DNA from: Hedera helix
Taxonomy: Eukaryota; Streptophyta; Magnoliopsida; Apiales; Araliaceae
Assembly: GCA_947179155.2 (NCBI GenBank)
Contig: OX359264.1
Span: forward strand, 59,965,202-60,029,201
DNA: 64,000 nucleotides
Reading direction: 5' to 3'
This document shows positions 45,314-59,100 of this stretch, one piece after another (position 1 is the first letter of the stretch; each line of letters opens with the position of its first letter). The position numbers and the translations under genes are program-made. Under the pieces are notes generated by a model. It was given only the letters and a program-made list of their open reading frames with translations. It did not search any database and was not told where the DNA came from.

Positions 45314-48164
45314 TGTAAGACCCCGAATTTTATGAAATACAAAATTTAATTTTTCTTCATATACATTTTTTTTTTGAAACAGTAAGTGGTTAAATTAACA
45401 AAATTGAAAGTTAAGGATGTTATGTGCAAATTTTATTTTGTCGGACAATATTCGCTTTGTCGGGGAATATTCGTTTGGTCGGGGAATATTCGTGCCGTAC
45501 GACGGCGCCGAAATAATAAATTATTGGTGGACCCCACAACGGAATATTTGTCGGATATAGAAAACGACAGAAGTAACCTTTTTAAATAAAAATAGTCAAC
45601 GGAACTGTTAAAATACCGGTGATAAAAGAATAGTAGCATACGGTAGTTTATGGTATTTTCTGTAGCACACGGTACTCTACAGTAACACACGGTATTGCAT
45701 AGTGTCTCATATTATTGGTCTGATAATTGACACCGTAACTGTTACGCATCATTTCATCGATAATTGTCACTGCATAATATTTTATATTATCAATTCAATA
45801 ATTGTTGTTACATAGTATTTTGCATTATTGATTTAATAATTGTCATTACACTGTATTTTATATCATTGAGTCAATAATTGTTGTTGCACTGTTTTTAAAA
45901 TTATTGAACCTAATAATTGTCACAGTAACATATGCACAGTAATTCACATTATTGAATCAATAATTGTCATTACACAGTAACGTATGCTTTATTTTACATT
46001 ATTGTTATCTCTATTATGATGTTATTTAAACAGTTGTATTTCATTAATTTATTGACTTGATATCTAAGAGCTAACTATACTGTATTTATAACAATTAGTC
46101 ATAATAATTGAATTGATAAAGTTATTTGTTTATAATATAAAGTTAGGTGATTATTAGGTGATATGAAATGAATGGTGTAGATTAAAGTGTGAATTATTGT
46201 TGAATAATTGAATTGATTTGTTTATAATATAAAGTTAGGTGATTATTAGGTGATATGAAATGAATGGTGTAGATTAAAGATAATATAATATTTGAAATGG
46301 ATGGTGTAGATTAAAAGATGATCTTTAAATGAATGGTTTAGATTAAATGAATGATAAGATTTTTGGCTATAAATAGAAGCCTTAACTTAAGGATTTTTCA
46401 TAAACTTCCTTACTTGTTCTTTCTTTCTCTCTCTCTCTAAATACTTCTTGTGAAAGTTCTCTCTAAGTGTGCTTAAGTCATCTTGAGTATTTGTGAAGAT
46501 CTATAAGTATACGTGTACTGTTCAAGTTAATCAACCTCATTTAAATCAATATCCAGTCACGTGTTGAGGTAAGGGATACCATCTTTTTCATCTTCCATTA
46601 TTCAAACATACTATGGTAAGGGATTATCATTATTTGATTCTCGATAATAATATTGTTTCTTCCTTACTCATAAGACGTGCCTTTTATTTCCATGTATTAA
46701 ATTGTGGGAATAACCTTACGGAGCGGATTGCCGCCTGTTGGTGAATAACCTTTCGTATTCATTCATTATTAATCTCTGAGAATAACCTTACGGAGCGGAT
46801 TGCCGCCTGTTGGTGAATAACCTTTCGTATTCATTCATTATTAATCTCTGAGAATAACCTTACGGAGCGGATTGCCGCCTGTTTGGTGAATAACTCTTTG
46901 TACTCAAATTCTATTAAATTGTGGGAATAACCTTACGGAGCGGATTGCCGCCTGTTGGTGAATAACCCTTTGTATTAATTTCCTTCACCTTTTGTTAATC
47001 AAACCTGCTACGGTAAGGGATATTATTTTCTTTCATACTCCTAAATCGAAATTTATTATGGAACTATTGCTTCTATAATTCCTGAAAATATTATATGTTC
47101 CATAATAGTTGAACTTCATTATTTCAACTGAACATTCCTATTTACGTGAACCTTTCTATTGAATTGTAACCGTTATTCTGAACTGTGGATCTTGAATATC
47201 ATTTTTAAATTTCACTCCACATCATGTTGACAATTTGGACATTATTTGAATCTGTACAAAGTAAACTTCCGATACTTATTGTTATCCTATTTCTTCTGTT
47301 CATCATTTATATCATTCTAATCATCCAAAAATCAAGCTGTTGTGAATATCTGTGGCCGGGGGCACAGATGTGATATATTTGTTGAACAGATGATAGGTTA
47401 AAGGCGATATAATAGGTTAAAGGCGATACATCTGTTCGGTGTCTTTTATGGCACGTGGTGAATGTTCTCTTTGGCCCGTAGTGCAAAGATGAACTGTTGT
47501 TTGGTATGATTATGACCAAAGGCTGAATCTGGTATAATCATGACCGTTGGTGCTATATTGAATATCTTTGGCCCGTAGTACAAAGATGAACTGTTGATGT
47601 GCATTATTATGATCAGGAACTGTGAATTTGTATTATCTTGACTAATGATATTTCAGATGATAAAAGTTGATGATGTTTTTCCTAAAAAGAGAACCGAGTG
47701 GACATTATAGTCTGCATTATTCTTCTAATAGATTACTCATTCCGCTGCTATTATTGATCTGAACGTTGTTTAAGAATTTAACTGCAGTTTTTTATATAAA
47801 CCTTGTAGTCTATTGTATTCTATCAAGAACTCAACTGTTGAAGACTAATGATAATTTATTCGTCATTATCTTAGTCATGATATTCTTTACTGGGCTATTT
47901 GAGCTCACCCTTTCTTTTGTTCCATTGTTTTTCAACAGGAGATGAAAACATAACAGGGTCTAGCCGGGGAATGGAGTGAGGGTCCGAGGAATAGTTATCA
48001 TAGTCTTCACGTTTTGTAAAATAGTATGGCAATAATAGTGAAGACTTAGTTGTGTATTATTATACACTGTATTGTTGTACGTTGTGCTTTGTTGTAATAA
48101 TTTTGTTGTAGTCTTTTGACGACTCAAGTTTGGGCTGTGTGGGCCCAGATTTGGGGGCGTCACA
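45314..48164 (+). repeat. Tekay LTR3, 2851 bp, B/A chimera
   Basis: The left third carries B-type markers (CGTGCCGTACGACGG, ACGGTAGTTTATGG, GAACCTAATAATTG). From about 46070 onward it follows the A type (GTTGAGGTAAGGG, GAACATTCC, GGGGGCGTCACA). TATAAATA lies at 46368-46375. It has only two 91-bp units, which accounts for its shorter length. Confidence 0.9.
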
Positions 48165-48363
48165 GTTGGCATCAGAGCTTAGGGATATGGTCTTTAATGG
48201 AGATCTGGGGTAGAACTAGGAGGGGAGAGACGAATAGAATCAGTCACTAGTGTGTCCTACCTAAAATAGATTTTATTATCTAATGAGTCGATTTGAATGT
48301 AGGAACATGAAGTGATGAGTCAGTTTATTTGAACTAACATTTATTTTGTGACCACAGTTAAGT

Positions 48364-51300
48364 ATGGCATCTGAAAATCAAGAGGTTAACTATGGAATAC
48401 CCGAAGCAAATGTAGCCGAGAATCAAGAGGCCCCAAACAATCCTCCTGCCAACTCAGGAAATAATGTTCCTGATAACATGATGAACGATGGATTCTTTAA
48501 GAATTTCATACAGTTCGTACAGAATCAAGGAAGAGGAAATCCAGTCAATAATAACGGTAGAAACGCTGGCAATTTGAGGATGGTCACTGTTAAGCAATTT
48601 AAAGAATTAGGACCACCTGAATTCCACGGGAAGCCTGACCCGCTCAAAGCGGAGGCATGGCTGAAGCAGGCGACAAAAATACTTGATGTCTTACAATGCG
48701 CTGATGATCAGAAGGTGCCATTTGCCACTTTTATGTTACGAGGTGAGGCGGACCATTGGTGGGAAGCGGTAAAACGTATCCAACCTTCAGCACTCGAAAT
48801 GTCTTGGACAGAATTCGAAGAACTGTTTAACGAGAAGTACTTCCCAGAAAGCATCCGCCATATGAAGGAAGTGGAATTCATTAAGCTGGAGCAGGGAAAC
48901 ATGACAGTTTCTCAATATGAAGCTAAGTTTGCTGAACTGTCTCGTTTTGCGACTCATTTAGTAGATGACGAAGCACGAATGAGTCGAATGTTCCTGAGAG
49001 GTTTGAGACTCAAAATTCGTCAACAACTTAGTTCTCATAAATTCAGTTTGTATTCAGATGTTGTAGATAGGGCTCAAAGGGTGGAGCAAACAGATGAAAC
49101 ATTGCAGCCAAGAGTTAATGATCAGCATAGAGAAAGGAGTGACAACAACCACAGGAACGAGAACCATCGAGGAGGTAACCAACACTTCGGTGGTAATTCC
49201 ACACCAAATAACAGAAGAGGAGAATCTAGTGGGAATAATTTCAAAAGAAAGAGATTCCATAATAATTATGGAAGGGCACCAGCACCAGTACCAACACCAG
49301 CACCGACCCCAGTTTCAAGGGGAGAAGATCGACCACCAGTGAGATGCTATAAATGTGGTCAGGAAGGTCACATCAGCCCAAACTGTACACTGCAGTCCAA
49401 AAAGTGCTACAGTTGTGGGAAAGAGGGTCATCTTGCGCGGTTTTGTCCTGCCACAAAATCAAGTCCAGCTGCAATGATGATACCAAAAGCTAGCGCGGAT
49501 AAAGAAAAATCTGTAGTTCAAGGGAGAGCTTTTGTTGTGACATCCCAAATGGCACGAAACTCGAACGAGGTGATAACCGGTAAGCTATTCATAAATTCTC
49601 GTGAAGTCTACGCTTTGTTAGATACTGGCTCTACCCATTCTTTTATCTCACCTGCATGTGCTCAGCGTTTAAACTTAACTCCTGAAAATTTGGACTTTGA
49701 CTTATCAGTTGAAACCCCATTAGGAGAAATGACCATTACATCTACTGTCTATAAATCTTGCCTAGTTCAAATCAACAACCTCACATTACCTGTTGACCTT
49801 ATTTCTTTGGAGATGCATGAATTTGATGTGATTTTAGGAATTGATTGGTTGACTACCCATCATGCTAAAATTGATTGTTTTCATAAGATTATTAGTTTTC
49901 ATATTCCTAATCAACCTGTCATGCAAATTCAAGCAACTAAACCATTGAAATCTATAACTGTTATTTCTAGCCATAAAGCCATTCGTTTATTGAAAAACGG
50001 ATGTCAAGCCTTTTTAGCTCATGTCACTGATTTGAACAAAAATACGTCAAACTTGAATGATATTCCCATTGTTAATGAGTTTCCTGACGTTTTTCCTGAA
50101 GAACTTCCTGGCTTACCCCCAAACCGTGAAATTGATTTTTATATTGATCTTGAACCCGGTACCAAGCCCATTTCCAAAGCTCCCTACCGAATGGCTCCCA
50201 TTGAACTTCAAGAGTTAAAAGTCCAACTACAGGAATTGTTGAATACCGGTTTCATTCGTCCGAGTGCATCACCTTGGGGTGCTCCTGTTCTATTTGTGAA
50301 GAAGAAAGACGGGAGTATGAGATTGTGCATTGACTACCGAGAATTGAACCATGTCACCATCAAGAACAGGTACCCGTTACCTCGGATTGATGACATGTTT
50401 GATCAATTGCAAGGCGCTCAACATTTCTCAAGGATTGATCTCCGTTCTGGATATCATCAGTTAAAGGTTAAAGCTGAGGACATTCCAAAGACTGCTTTCA
50501 GAACTCGTTATGGGCATTATGAGTTCTTAGTCATGCCTTTTGGACTAACTAATGCTCCTGCAGCTTTCATGGACATGATGAACCGGATATTCAAGGAACA
50601 TTTGGATCATTTTGTGGTTGTCTTTATTGATGACATCCTCATATACTCCAAGAGTCGCGAGGATCATGAACAACACCTGAGATTGATACTACAAAAGCTC
50701 CGTGAAAACAAATTATATGCCAAGTTGAAGAAATGTGAGTTCTGGCTTGAGGAGGTCGCGTTTCTTGGGCATGTGATTTCTAGTCAAGGAATATCAGTCG
50801 ATCCTGCGAAGATTGAAACGGTACTAAATTGGGAACAACCCAAAACAGTAACCGAAGTCCGAAGTTTTCTGGGTCTAGCTGATTATTATCCGAGATTCGT
50901 AGAAGGATTTTCTCGAATCGCCACTCCATGAACGCAGCTTACTCGGAAAAGTGCAAAATTCATATGGAGCGAGGAATGCGAAAAAAGTTTCCAAGAACTC
51001 AAGAAGAGACTGGTTTCAGCTCCTGTTCTGACCATACCATCAGGATCAGGAGAATTTGTTATCTACAGCGATGCTTCTGGCAAAGGTCTAGGCTGTGTCC
51101 TTATGCAACATGGAAAGGTTATAGCCTACGCCTCTCGACAACTCAAAGATTATGAGAAAAATTATCCTACTCATGATCTAGAGTTGGCAGCAGTCGTTTT
51201 CGCGTTGAAGATCTGGAGACACTACTTGTACGGAGAAAAAGTGGATTATCTATACGGATCATAAAAGTCTCAAGTATTTCTTCACCCAGAAGGAACTCAA

Positions 51301-53011
51301 CATGCGACAACGACGTTGGCTTGAACTGTTAAAGGATTATGACCACACAATCCAGTATCACCCGGGAAAGGCGAACGTTGTAGCTGACGCTTTGAGCATA
51401 AAATCTTATGCAAGTACAAGTGCATTGCTGACAACACAAAAGTGTATTTTGTACGACTTGCAAAAGATGGAGATAGAGCTAAAGACACCAGGGACCCACT
51501 CGAAGATTGCTCACGTGCGAGTAGAACCAACTTTAATCGATAAAATTAAAGCTGCTCAAGCTACCGATCCGGAACTGATAAACATGATAAAGAAAGTACA
51601 AGAATGTGTCATTCCCGAAGCAAAAATCGACGAGAAAGGAATACTTCGAGTCAACTCTCGACTCTGTGTTCCTAACGATCCTGAATTAAAGCATAAAATC
51701 ATGATGGAGGCACACAACACGCCGTTTGCAATCCACCCAGGAGGTACCAAGATGTATCGAGATCTTCGACATACATTTTGGTGGAACAATATGAAAAGAG
51801 AGATTGCGGAGTTTATCTCAAGGTGCCTAACTTGTCAACGTGTCAAGGCAGAGCATCAAGTTCCTAAAGGTCCATTACAATCACTTGAAGTTCCCGAATG
51901 GAAGTGGGAACACATCAATATGGACTTCGTGACGGGTCTTCCAAAAGTTTCTCAAGGCTTAGATGCAATTTGGGTGATCGTAGATAGATTGACCAAATCT
52001 GCTCATTTCTTGCCTATACGAGAAAACTTTTCACTTGAACGTCTTGCCGGTATGTACATAAATGAGATCGTGAGATTGCATGGCATGCCAGTTTCCATAG
52101 TTTCTGATCGAGATCCTAGATTCACTTCACGCTTTTGGATCAGTCTACAAAAAGCTATGGGCACTGAATTACGTTTTAGTTCTGCATACCATCCTCAAAC
52201 GGACGGACAATCGGAAAGGACGATCCAGACCCTCGAAGATCTTTTGAGACTTTGTGTATTAGACTTCAAAGGAAGTTGGGATAAGTACTTGCCGTTGGTG
52301 GAATTTTCTTACAACAACAGTTACCAAGCAAGCATACGCATGGCTCCATTCGAGGCATTGTATGGAAGGAAGTGTCGCTCTCCAATATGTTGGAATGAGG
52401 TAGGAGAAGCAAAATTGTTGGGACCCGAGTTGGTACGCTTGACGACCGAAAAGATCCAAATGATCCGACAACGAATACAGACCGCACAAGAACGACAAAA
52501 GAGTTATGCTGATCTTCATCGGAGAGACGAAAGTTTCAACGTCGGAGATCATGTATTCTTACGTGTTTCTCCATGGAAAGGGGTTACGAGATTCGGAAAG
52601 AGAGGAAAGCTCAACCCTCGATTTATTGGCCCATTTGAAATCCTCGATCGAATAGGAACCGTAGCCTACAGACTAGCCTTACCACCAAGTATGTCTCGCA
52701 TCCATAACGTTTTTCACATATCTATGTTACGTAAATATGTGAAGGACCCAAACCACGTCATTGAGTTAGAACCAGACGTTATAGCAGATGATTTAACATA
52801 CGAGGAGTTACCTGTTAAGATCCTGGATAAGAAGGAGCAGATCCTACGCTCAAAGGTTATACCTCAAGTTAAGGTTTTATGGAGAAACCAAGATACTGAG
52901 GAAATGACCTGGGAGCTAGAATCCGAGATGAAATCTAAGTATCCTTACCTCTTCGATATGTCAGGTACGTCAATTTCGGGGACGAAATTTCATAAGGAGG
53001 GGAGGTTGTAA
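48364..53011 (+). pseudogene. Tekay gag-pol, body 3 (A type)
   Basis: Near-identical to body 1, with the same TGA before RNase H (50929-50931) and the same extra T in RNase H near 51245. Gag through RT is open for 855 codons from 48364. Integrase through the chromodomain-like tail is open for 569 codons from 51302, so unlike body 1 the 3' end and polypurine tract are complete. Small differences from body 1 include FIQFVQ for FMQFVQ in gag and YYPRF for YYRRF after RT. The two shared lesions make it defective. Confidence 0.92.
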
Positions 53012-55948
53012 GACCCCGAATTTTATGAAATACAAAATTTAATTTTTCTTCATATATATATTTTTTTGAAACAGTAAGTGGTTAAATCGATAAAGTTAAA
53101 AGTTAAGGATGTTATGTGCAAATTTTATTTTGTCGGACAATATTCGCTTTGTCGGGGAATATTCGTTTGGTCGGGGAATATTCGTTTGGTCCGACGGCGC
53201 CGAAATAACAAATTATTGGTGGACCCCACAACGGAATATTTGTCGGATATAGAAAACGACAGAAATAACCTTTTTAAATAAAAATAGTCAACGGAACTGT
53301 TAAAATACCGGTGATAAAAGAATAGTAGCATACGATAGTTATTGGTATTTTCTGTAGCACTCGGTACTCTACAGTAACACACGGTATTGCATAGTGTCTC
53401 ATATTTTTGGTCTGATAATTGACACCGTAACTGTTACGCATCATTTCATCGATAATTGTCACTGCATACTATTTTATATTATCAATTCAATAATTGTTGT
53501 TACACAGTATTTTGCATTATTGATTTAATAATTGTCATTACACTGTATTTTATATCATTGAGTCAATAATTGTTGTTGCACTGTTTTTAAAATTATTGAA
53601 CATAATAATTGTCACAGTAACATATGCACAGTAATTCACATTATTGAATCAATAATTGTCATTACACAGTAACGTATGCTTTATTTTACATTATTGTTAT
53701 CTCTATTATGATGTTATTTAAACAGTTGTATTTCATTAATTTATTGACTTGATATCTAAGAGCTAACTATACTGTATTTATAACAATTAGTCATAATAAT
53801 TGAATTGATAAAGTTATTTGTTTATAATATAAAGTTAGGTGATTATTAGGTGATATGAAATGAATGGTGTAGATTAAAGTGTGAATTATTGTTGAATAAT
53901 TGAATTGATTTGTTTATAATATAAAGTTAGGTGATTATTAGGTGATATGAAATGAATGGTGTAGATTAAAGTGTGAATTATTGTTGAATAATTAAATTGA
54001 TTTGTTTATAATATAAAGTTAGGTGATTATTAGGTGATATGAAATGAATGGTGTAGATTAAAGATAATATAATATTTGAAATGGATGGTGTAGATTAAAA
54101 GATGATCTTTAAATGAATGGTTTAGATTAAATGAATGATAAGATTTTTGGCTATAAATAGAAGCCTTAACTTAAGGATTTTTCATAAACTTCCTTACTTG
54201 TTCTTTCTTTCTCTCTCTCTCTAAATACTTCTTGTGAAAGTTCTCTCTAAGTGTGCTTAAGTCATCTTGAGTATTTGTGAAGATCTATAAGTATACGTGT
54301 ACTGTTCAAGTTAATCAACCTCATTTAAATCAATATCCAGTCACGTGTTGAGGTAAGGGATACCATTTTTTTCATCTTCCATTATTCAAACATACTATGG
54401 TAAGGGATTATCATTATTTGATTCTCGATAATAATATTGTTTCTTCCTTACTCATAAGACGTGCCTTTTATTTCCATGTATTAAATTGTGGGAATAACCT
54501 TACGGAGCGGATTGCCGCCTGTTGGTGAATAACCTTTCGTATTCATTCATTATTAATCTCTGAGAATAACCTTACGGAGCGGATTGACGCCTGTTGGTGA
54601 ATAACCTTTCGTATTCATTCATTATTAATCTCTGAGAATAACCTTACGGAGCGGATTGCCGCCTGTTTGGTGAATAACTCTTTGTACTCAAATTCTATTA
54701 AATTGTGGGAATAACCTTACGGAGCGGATTGCCGCCTGTTGGTGAATAACCCTTTGTATTAATTTCCTTCACCTTTTGTTAATCAAACCTGCTACGGTAA
54801 GGGATATTATTTTCTTTCATACTCCTAAATCGAAATTTATTATGGAACTATTGCTTCTATAATTCCTGAAAATATTATATGTTCCATAATAGTTGAACTT
54901 CATTATTTCAACTGAACATTCCTATTTACGTGAACCTTTCTATTGAATTGTAACCGTTATTCTGAACTGTGGATCTTGAATATCATTTTTAAATTTCACT
55001 CCACATCATGTTGACAATTTGGACATTATTTGAATCTGTACAAAGTAAACTTCCGATACTTATTGTTATCCTATTTCTTCTGTTCATCATTTATATCATT
55101 CTAATCATCCAAAAATCAAGCTGTTGTGAATATCTGTGGCCGGGGGCACAGATGTGATATATTTGTTGAACAGATGATAGGTTAAAGGCGATATAATAGG
55201 TTAAAGGCGATACATCTGTTCGGTGTCTTTTATGGCACGTGGTGAATGTTCTCTTTGGCCCGTAGTGCAAAGATGAACTGTTGTTTGGTATGATTATGAC
55301 CAAAGGCTGAATCTGGTATAATCATGACCGTTGGTGCTATATTGAATATCTTTGGCCCGTAGTACAAAGATGAACTGTTGATGTGCATTATTATGATCAG
55401 GAACTGTGAATTTGTATTATCTTGACTAATGATATTTCAGATGATAAAAGTTGATGATGTTTTTCCTAAAAAGAGAACCGAGTGGACATTATAGTCTGCA
55501 TTATTCTTCTAATAGATTACTCATTCCGCTGCTATTATTGATCTGAACGTTGTTTAAGAATTTAACTGCAGTTTTTTATATAAACCTTGTAGTCTATTGT
55601 ATTCTATCAAGAACTCAACTGTTGAAGACTAATGATAATTTATTCGTCATTATCTTAGTCATGATATTCTTTACTGGGCTATTTGAGCTCACCCTTTCTT
55701 TTGTTCCATTGTTTTTCAACAGGAGATGAAAACATAACAGGGTCTAGCCGGGGAATGGAGTGAGGGTCCGAGGAATAGTTATCATAGTCTTCACGTTTTG
55801 TAAAATAGTGTGGCAATAATAGTGAAGACTTAGTTGTGTATTATTATACACTGTATTGTTGTACGTTGTGCTTTGTTGTAATAATTTTGTTGTAGTCTTT
55901 TGACGACTCAAGTTTGGGCTGTGTGGGCCCAGATTTGGGGGCGTCACA
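53007..55948 (+). repeat. Tekay LTR4 (A type), 2942 bp
   Basis: Same length and marker set as LTR1. TATAAATA lies at 54152-54159. Three 91-bp units lie at about 53792-54070 and four 68-bp units at about 54487-54750, one with GGATTGACGCC for GGATTGCCGCC. Confidence 0.92.
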
Positions 55949-56147
55949 GTTGGCATCAGAGCTTAGGGATATGGTCTTTAATGGAGATCTGGGGTAGAAC
56001 TAGGAGGGGAGAGACGAATAGAATCAGTCACTAGTGTGTCCTACCTAAAATAGATTTTATTATCTAATGAGTCGATTTGAATGTAGGAACATGAAGTGAT
56101 GAGTCAGTTTATTTGAACTAACATTTATTTTGTGACCACAGTTAAGT

Positions 56148-59100
56148 ACGGCATCTGAAAATCAAGAGGTTAACTATGGAATACCCGAAGCAAATGTAGC
56201 CGAGAATCAAGAGGCCCCAAACAATCCTCCTGCCAACTCAGGAAATAATGTTCCTGATAACATGATGAACGATGGATTCTTTAAGAATTTCATGCAGTTC
56301 GTACAGAATCAAGGAAGAGGAAATCCAGTCAATAATAACGGTAGAAACGCTGGCAATTTGAGGATGGTCACTGTTAAGCAATTTAAAGAATTAGGACCAA
56401 CTGAATTCCACGGGAAGCCTGACCCACTCAAAGCGGAGGCATGGCTGAAGCAGACGACAAAAATACTTGATGTCTTACAATGCGCTGATGATTAGAAGGT
56501 GCCATTTGCCACTTTTATGTTACGAGGTGAGGCGGACCATTGGTGGGAAGCGGTAAAACGTATCCAACCTTCAGCACTCGAAATGTCTTGGACAGAATTC
56601 GAAGAACTGTTTAACGAGAAGTACTTCCCAGAAAGCATCCGCCATATGAAGGAAGTGGAATTCATTAAGCTGGAGCAGGGAAACATGACAGTTTCTCAAT
56701 ATGAAGCTAAGTTTGCTGAACTGTCTCGTTTTGCGACTCATTTAGTAGATGACGAAGCACGAATGAGTCGAATGTTCCTGAGAGGTTTGAGACTCAAAAT
56801 TCGTCAACAACTTAGTTCTCATAAATTCAGTTTGTATTCAGATGTTGTAGATAGGGCTCAAAGGGTGGAGCAAACAGATGAAACATTGCAGCCAAGAGTT
56901 AATGATCAGCATAGAGAAAGGAGTGACAACAACCACAGGAACGAGAACCATCGAGGAGGTAACCAACACTTCGGTGGTAATTCCACACCAAATAACAGAA
57001 GAGGAGAATCTAGTGGGAACAATTTCAAAAGAAAGAGATTCCATAATAATTATGGAAGGGCACCAGCACCAGTACCAACACCAGCACCGACCCCAGTTTC
57101 AAGGGGAGAAGATCGACCACCAGTGAGATGCTATAAATGTGGTCAGGAAGGTCACATCAGCCCAAACTGTACACTGCAGTCCAAAAAGTGCTACAGTTGT
57201 GGGAAAGAGGGTCATCTTGCGCGGTTTTGTCCTGCCACAAAATCAAGTCCAGCTGCAATGATGATACCAAAAGCTAGCGCGGATAAAGGAAAATCTGTAG
57301 TTCAAGGGAGAGCTTTTGTTGTGACATCCCAAATGGCACGAAACTCGAACGAGGTGATAACCGGTAAGCTATTCATAAATTCTCGTGAAGTCTACGCTTT
57401 GTTAGATACTGGCTCTACCCATTCTTTTATCTCACCTGCATGTGCTCAGCGTTTAAACTTAACTCCTGAAAATTTGGACTTTGACTTATCAGTTGAAACC
57501 CCATTAGGAGAAATGACCATTACATCTACTGTCTATAAATCTTGCCTAGTTCAAATCAACAACCTCACATTACCTGTTGACCTTATTTCTTTGGAGATGC
57601 ATGAATTTGATGTGATTTTAGGAATTGATTGGTTGACTACCCATCATGCTAAAATTGATTGTTTTCATAAGATTATTAGTTTTCATATTCCTAATCAACC
57701 TGTCATGCAAATTCAAGCAACTAAACCATTGAAATCTATAACTGTTATTTCTAGCCATAAAGCCATTCGTTTATTGAAAAACGGATGTCAAGCCTTTTTA
57801 GCTCATGTCACTGATTTGAACAAAAATACGTCAAACTTGAATGATATTCCCATTGTTAATGAGTTTCCTGACGTTTTTCCTGAAGAACTTCCTGGCTTAC
57901 CCCCAAACCGTGAAATTGATTTTTATATTGATCTTGAACCCGGTACCAAGCCCATTTCCAAAGCTCCCTACCGAATGGCTCCCATTGAACTTCAAGAGTT
58001 AAAAGTCCAACTACAGGAATTGTTGAATACCGGTTTCATTCGTCCGAGTGCATCACCTTGGGGTGCTCCTGTTCTATTTGTGAAGAAGAAAGACGGGAGT
58101 ATGAGATTGTGCATTGACTACCGAGAATTGAACCATGTCACCATCAAGAACAGGTACCCGTTACCTCGGATTGATGACATGTTTGATCAATTGCAAGGCG
58201 CTCAACATTTCTCAAGGATTGATCTCCGTTCTGGATATCATCAGTTAAAGGTTAAAGCTGAGGACTTTCCAAAGACTGCTTTCAGAACTCGTTATGGGCA
58301 TTATGAGTTCTTAGTCATGCCTTTTGGACTAACTAATGCTCCTGCAGCTTTCATGGACATGATGAACCGGATATTCAAGGAACATTTGGATCATTTTGTG
58401 GTTGTCTTTATTGATGACATCCTCATATACTCCAAGAGTCGCGAGGATCATGAACAACACCTGAGATTGATACTACAAAAGCTCCGTGAAAACAAATTAT
58501 ATGCCAAGTTGAAGAAATGTGAGTTCTGGCTTGAGGAGGTCGCGTTTCTTGGGCATGTGATTTCTAATCAAGGAATATCAGTCGATCCTGCGAAGATTGA
58601 AACGGTACTAAATTGGGAACAACCCAAAACAGTAACCGAAGTCCGAAGTTTTCTGGGTCTAGCTGATTATTATCGGAGATTCGTAGAAGGATTTTCTCGA
58701 ATCGCCACTCCATGAACGCAGCTTACTCGGAAAAGTGCAAAATTCATATAGAGCGAGGAATGCGAGAAAAGTTTCCAAGAACTCAAGAAGAGACTGGTTT
58801 CAGCTCCTGTTCTGACCATACCATCAGGATCAGGAGAATTTGTTATCTACAGCGATGCTTCTGGCAAAGGTCTAGGCTGTGTCCTTATGCAACATGGAAA
58901 GGTTATAGCCTACGCCTCTCGACAACTCAAAGATTATGAGAAAAATTATCCTACTCATGATCTAGAGTTGGCAGCAGTCGTTTTCGCGTTGAAGATCTGG
59001 AGACACTACTTGTACGGAGAAAAAGTGGATTATCTATACGGATCATAAAAGTCTCAAGTATTTCTTCACCCAGAAGGAACTCAACATGCGACAACGACGT

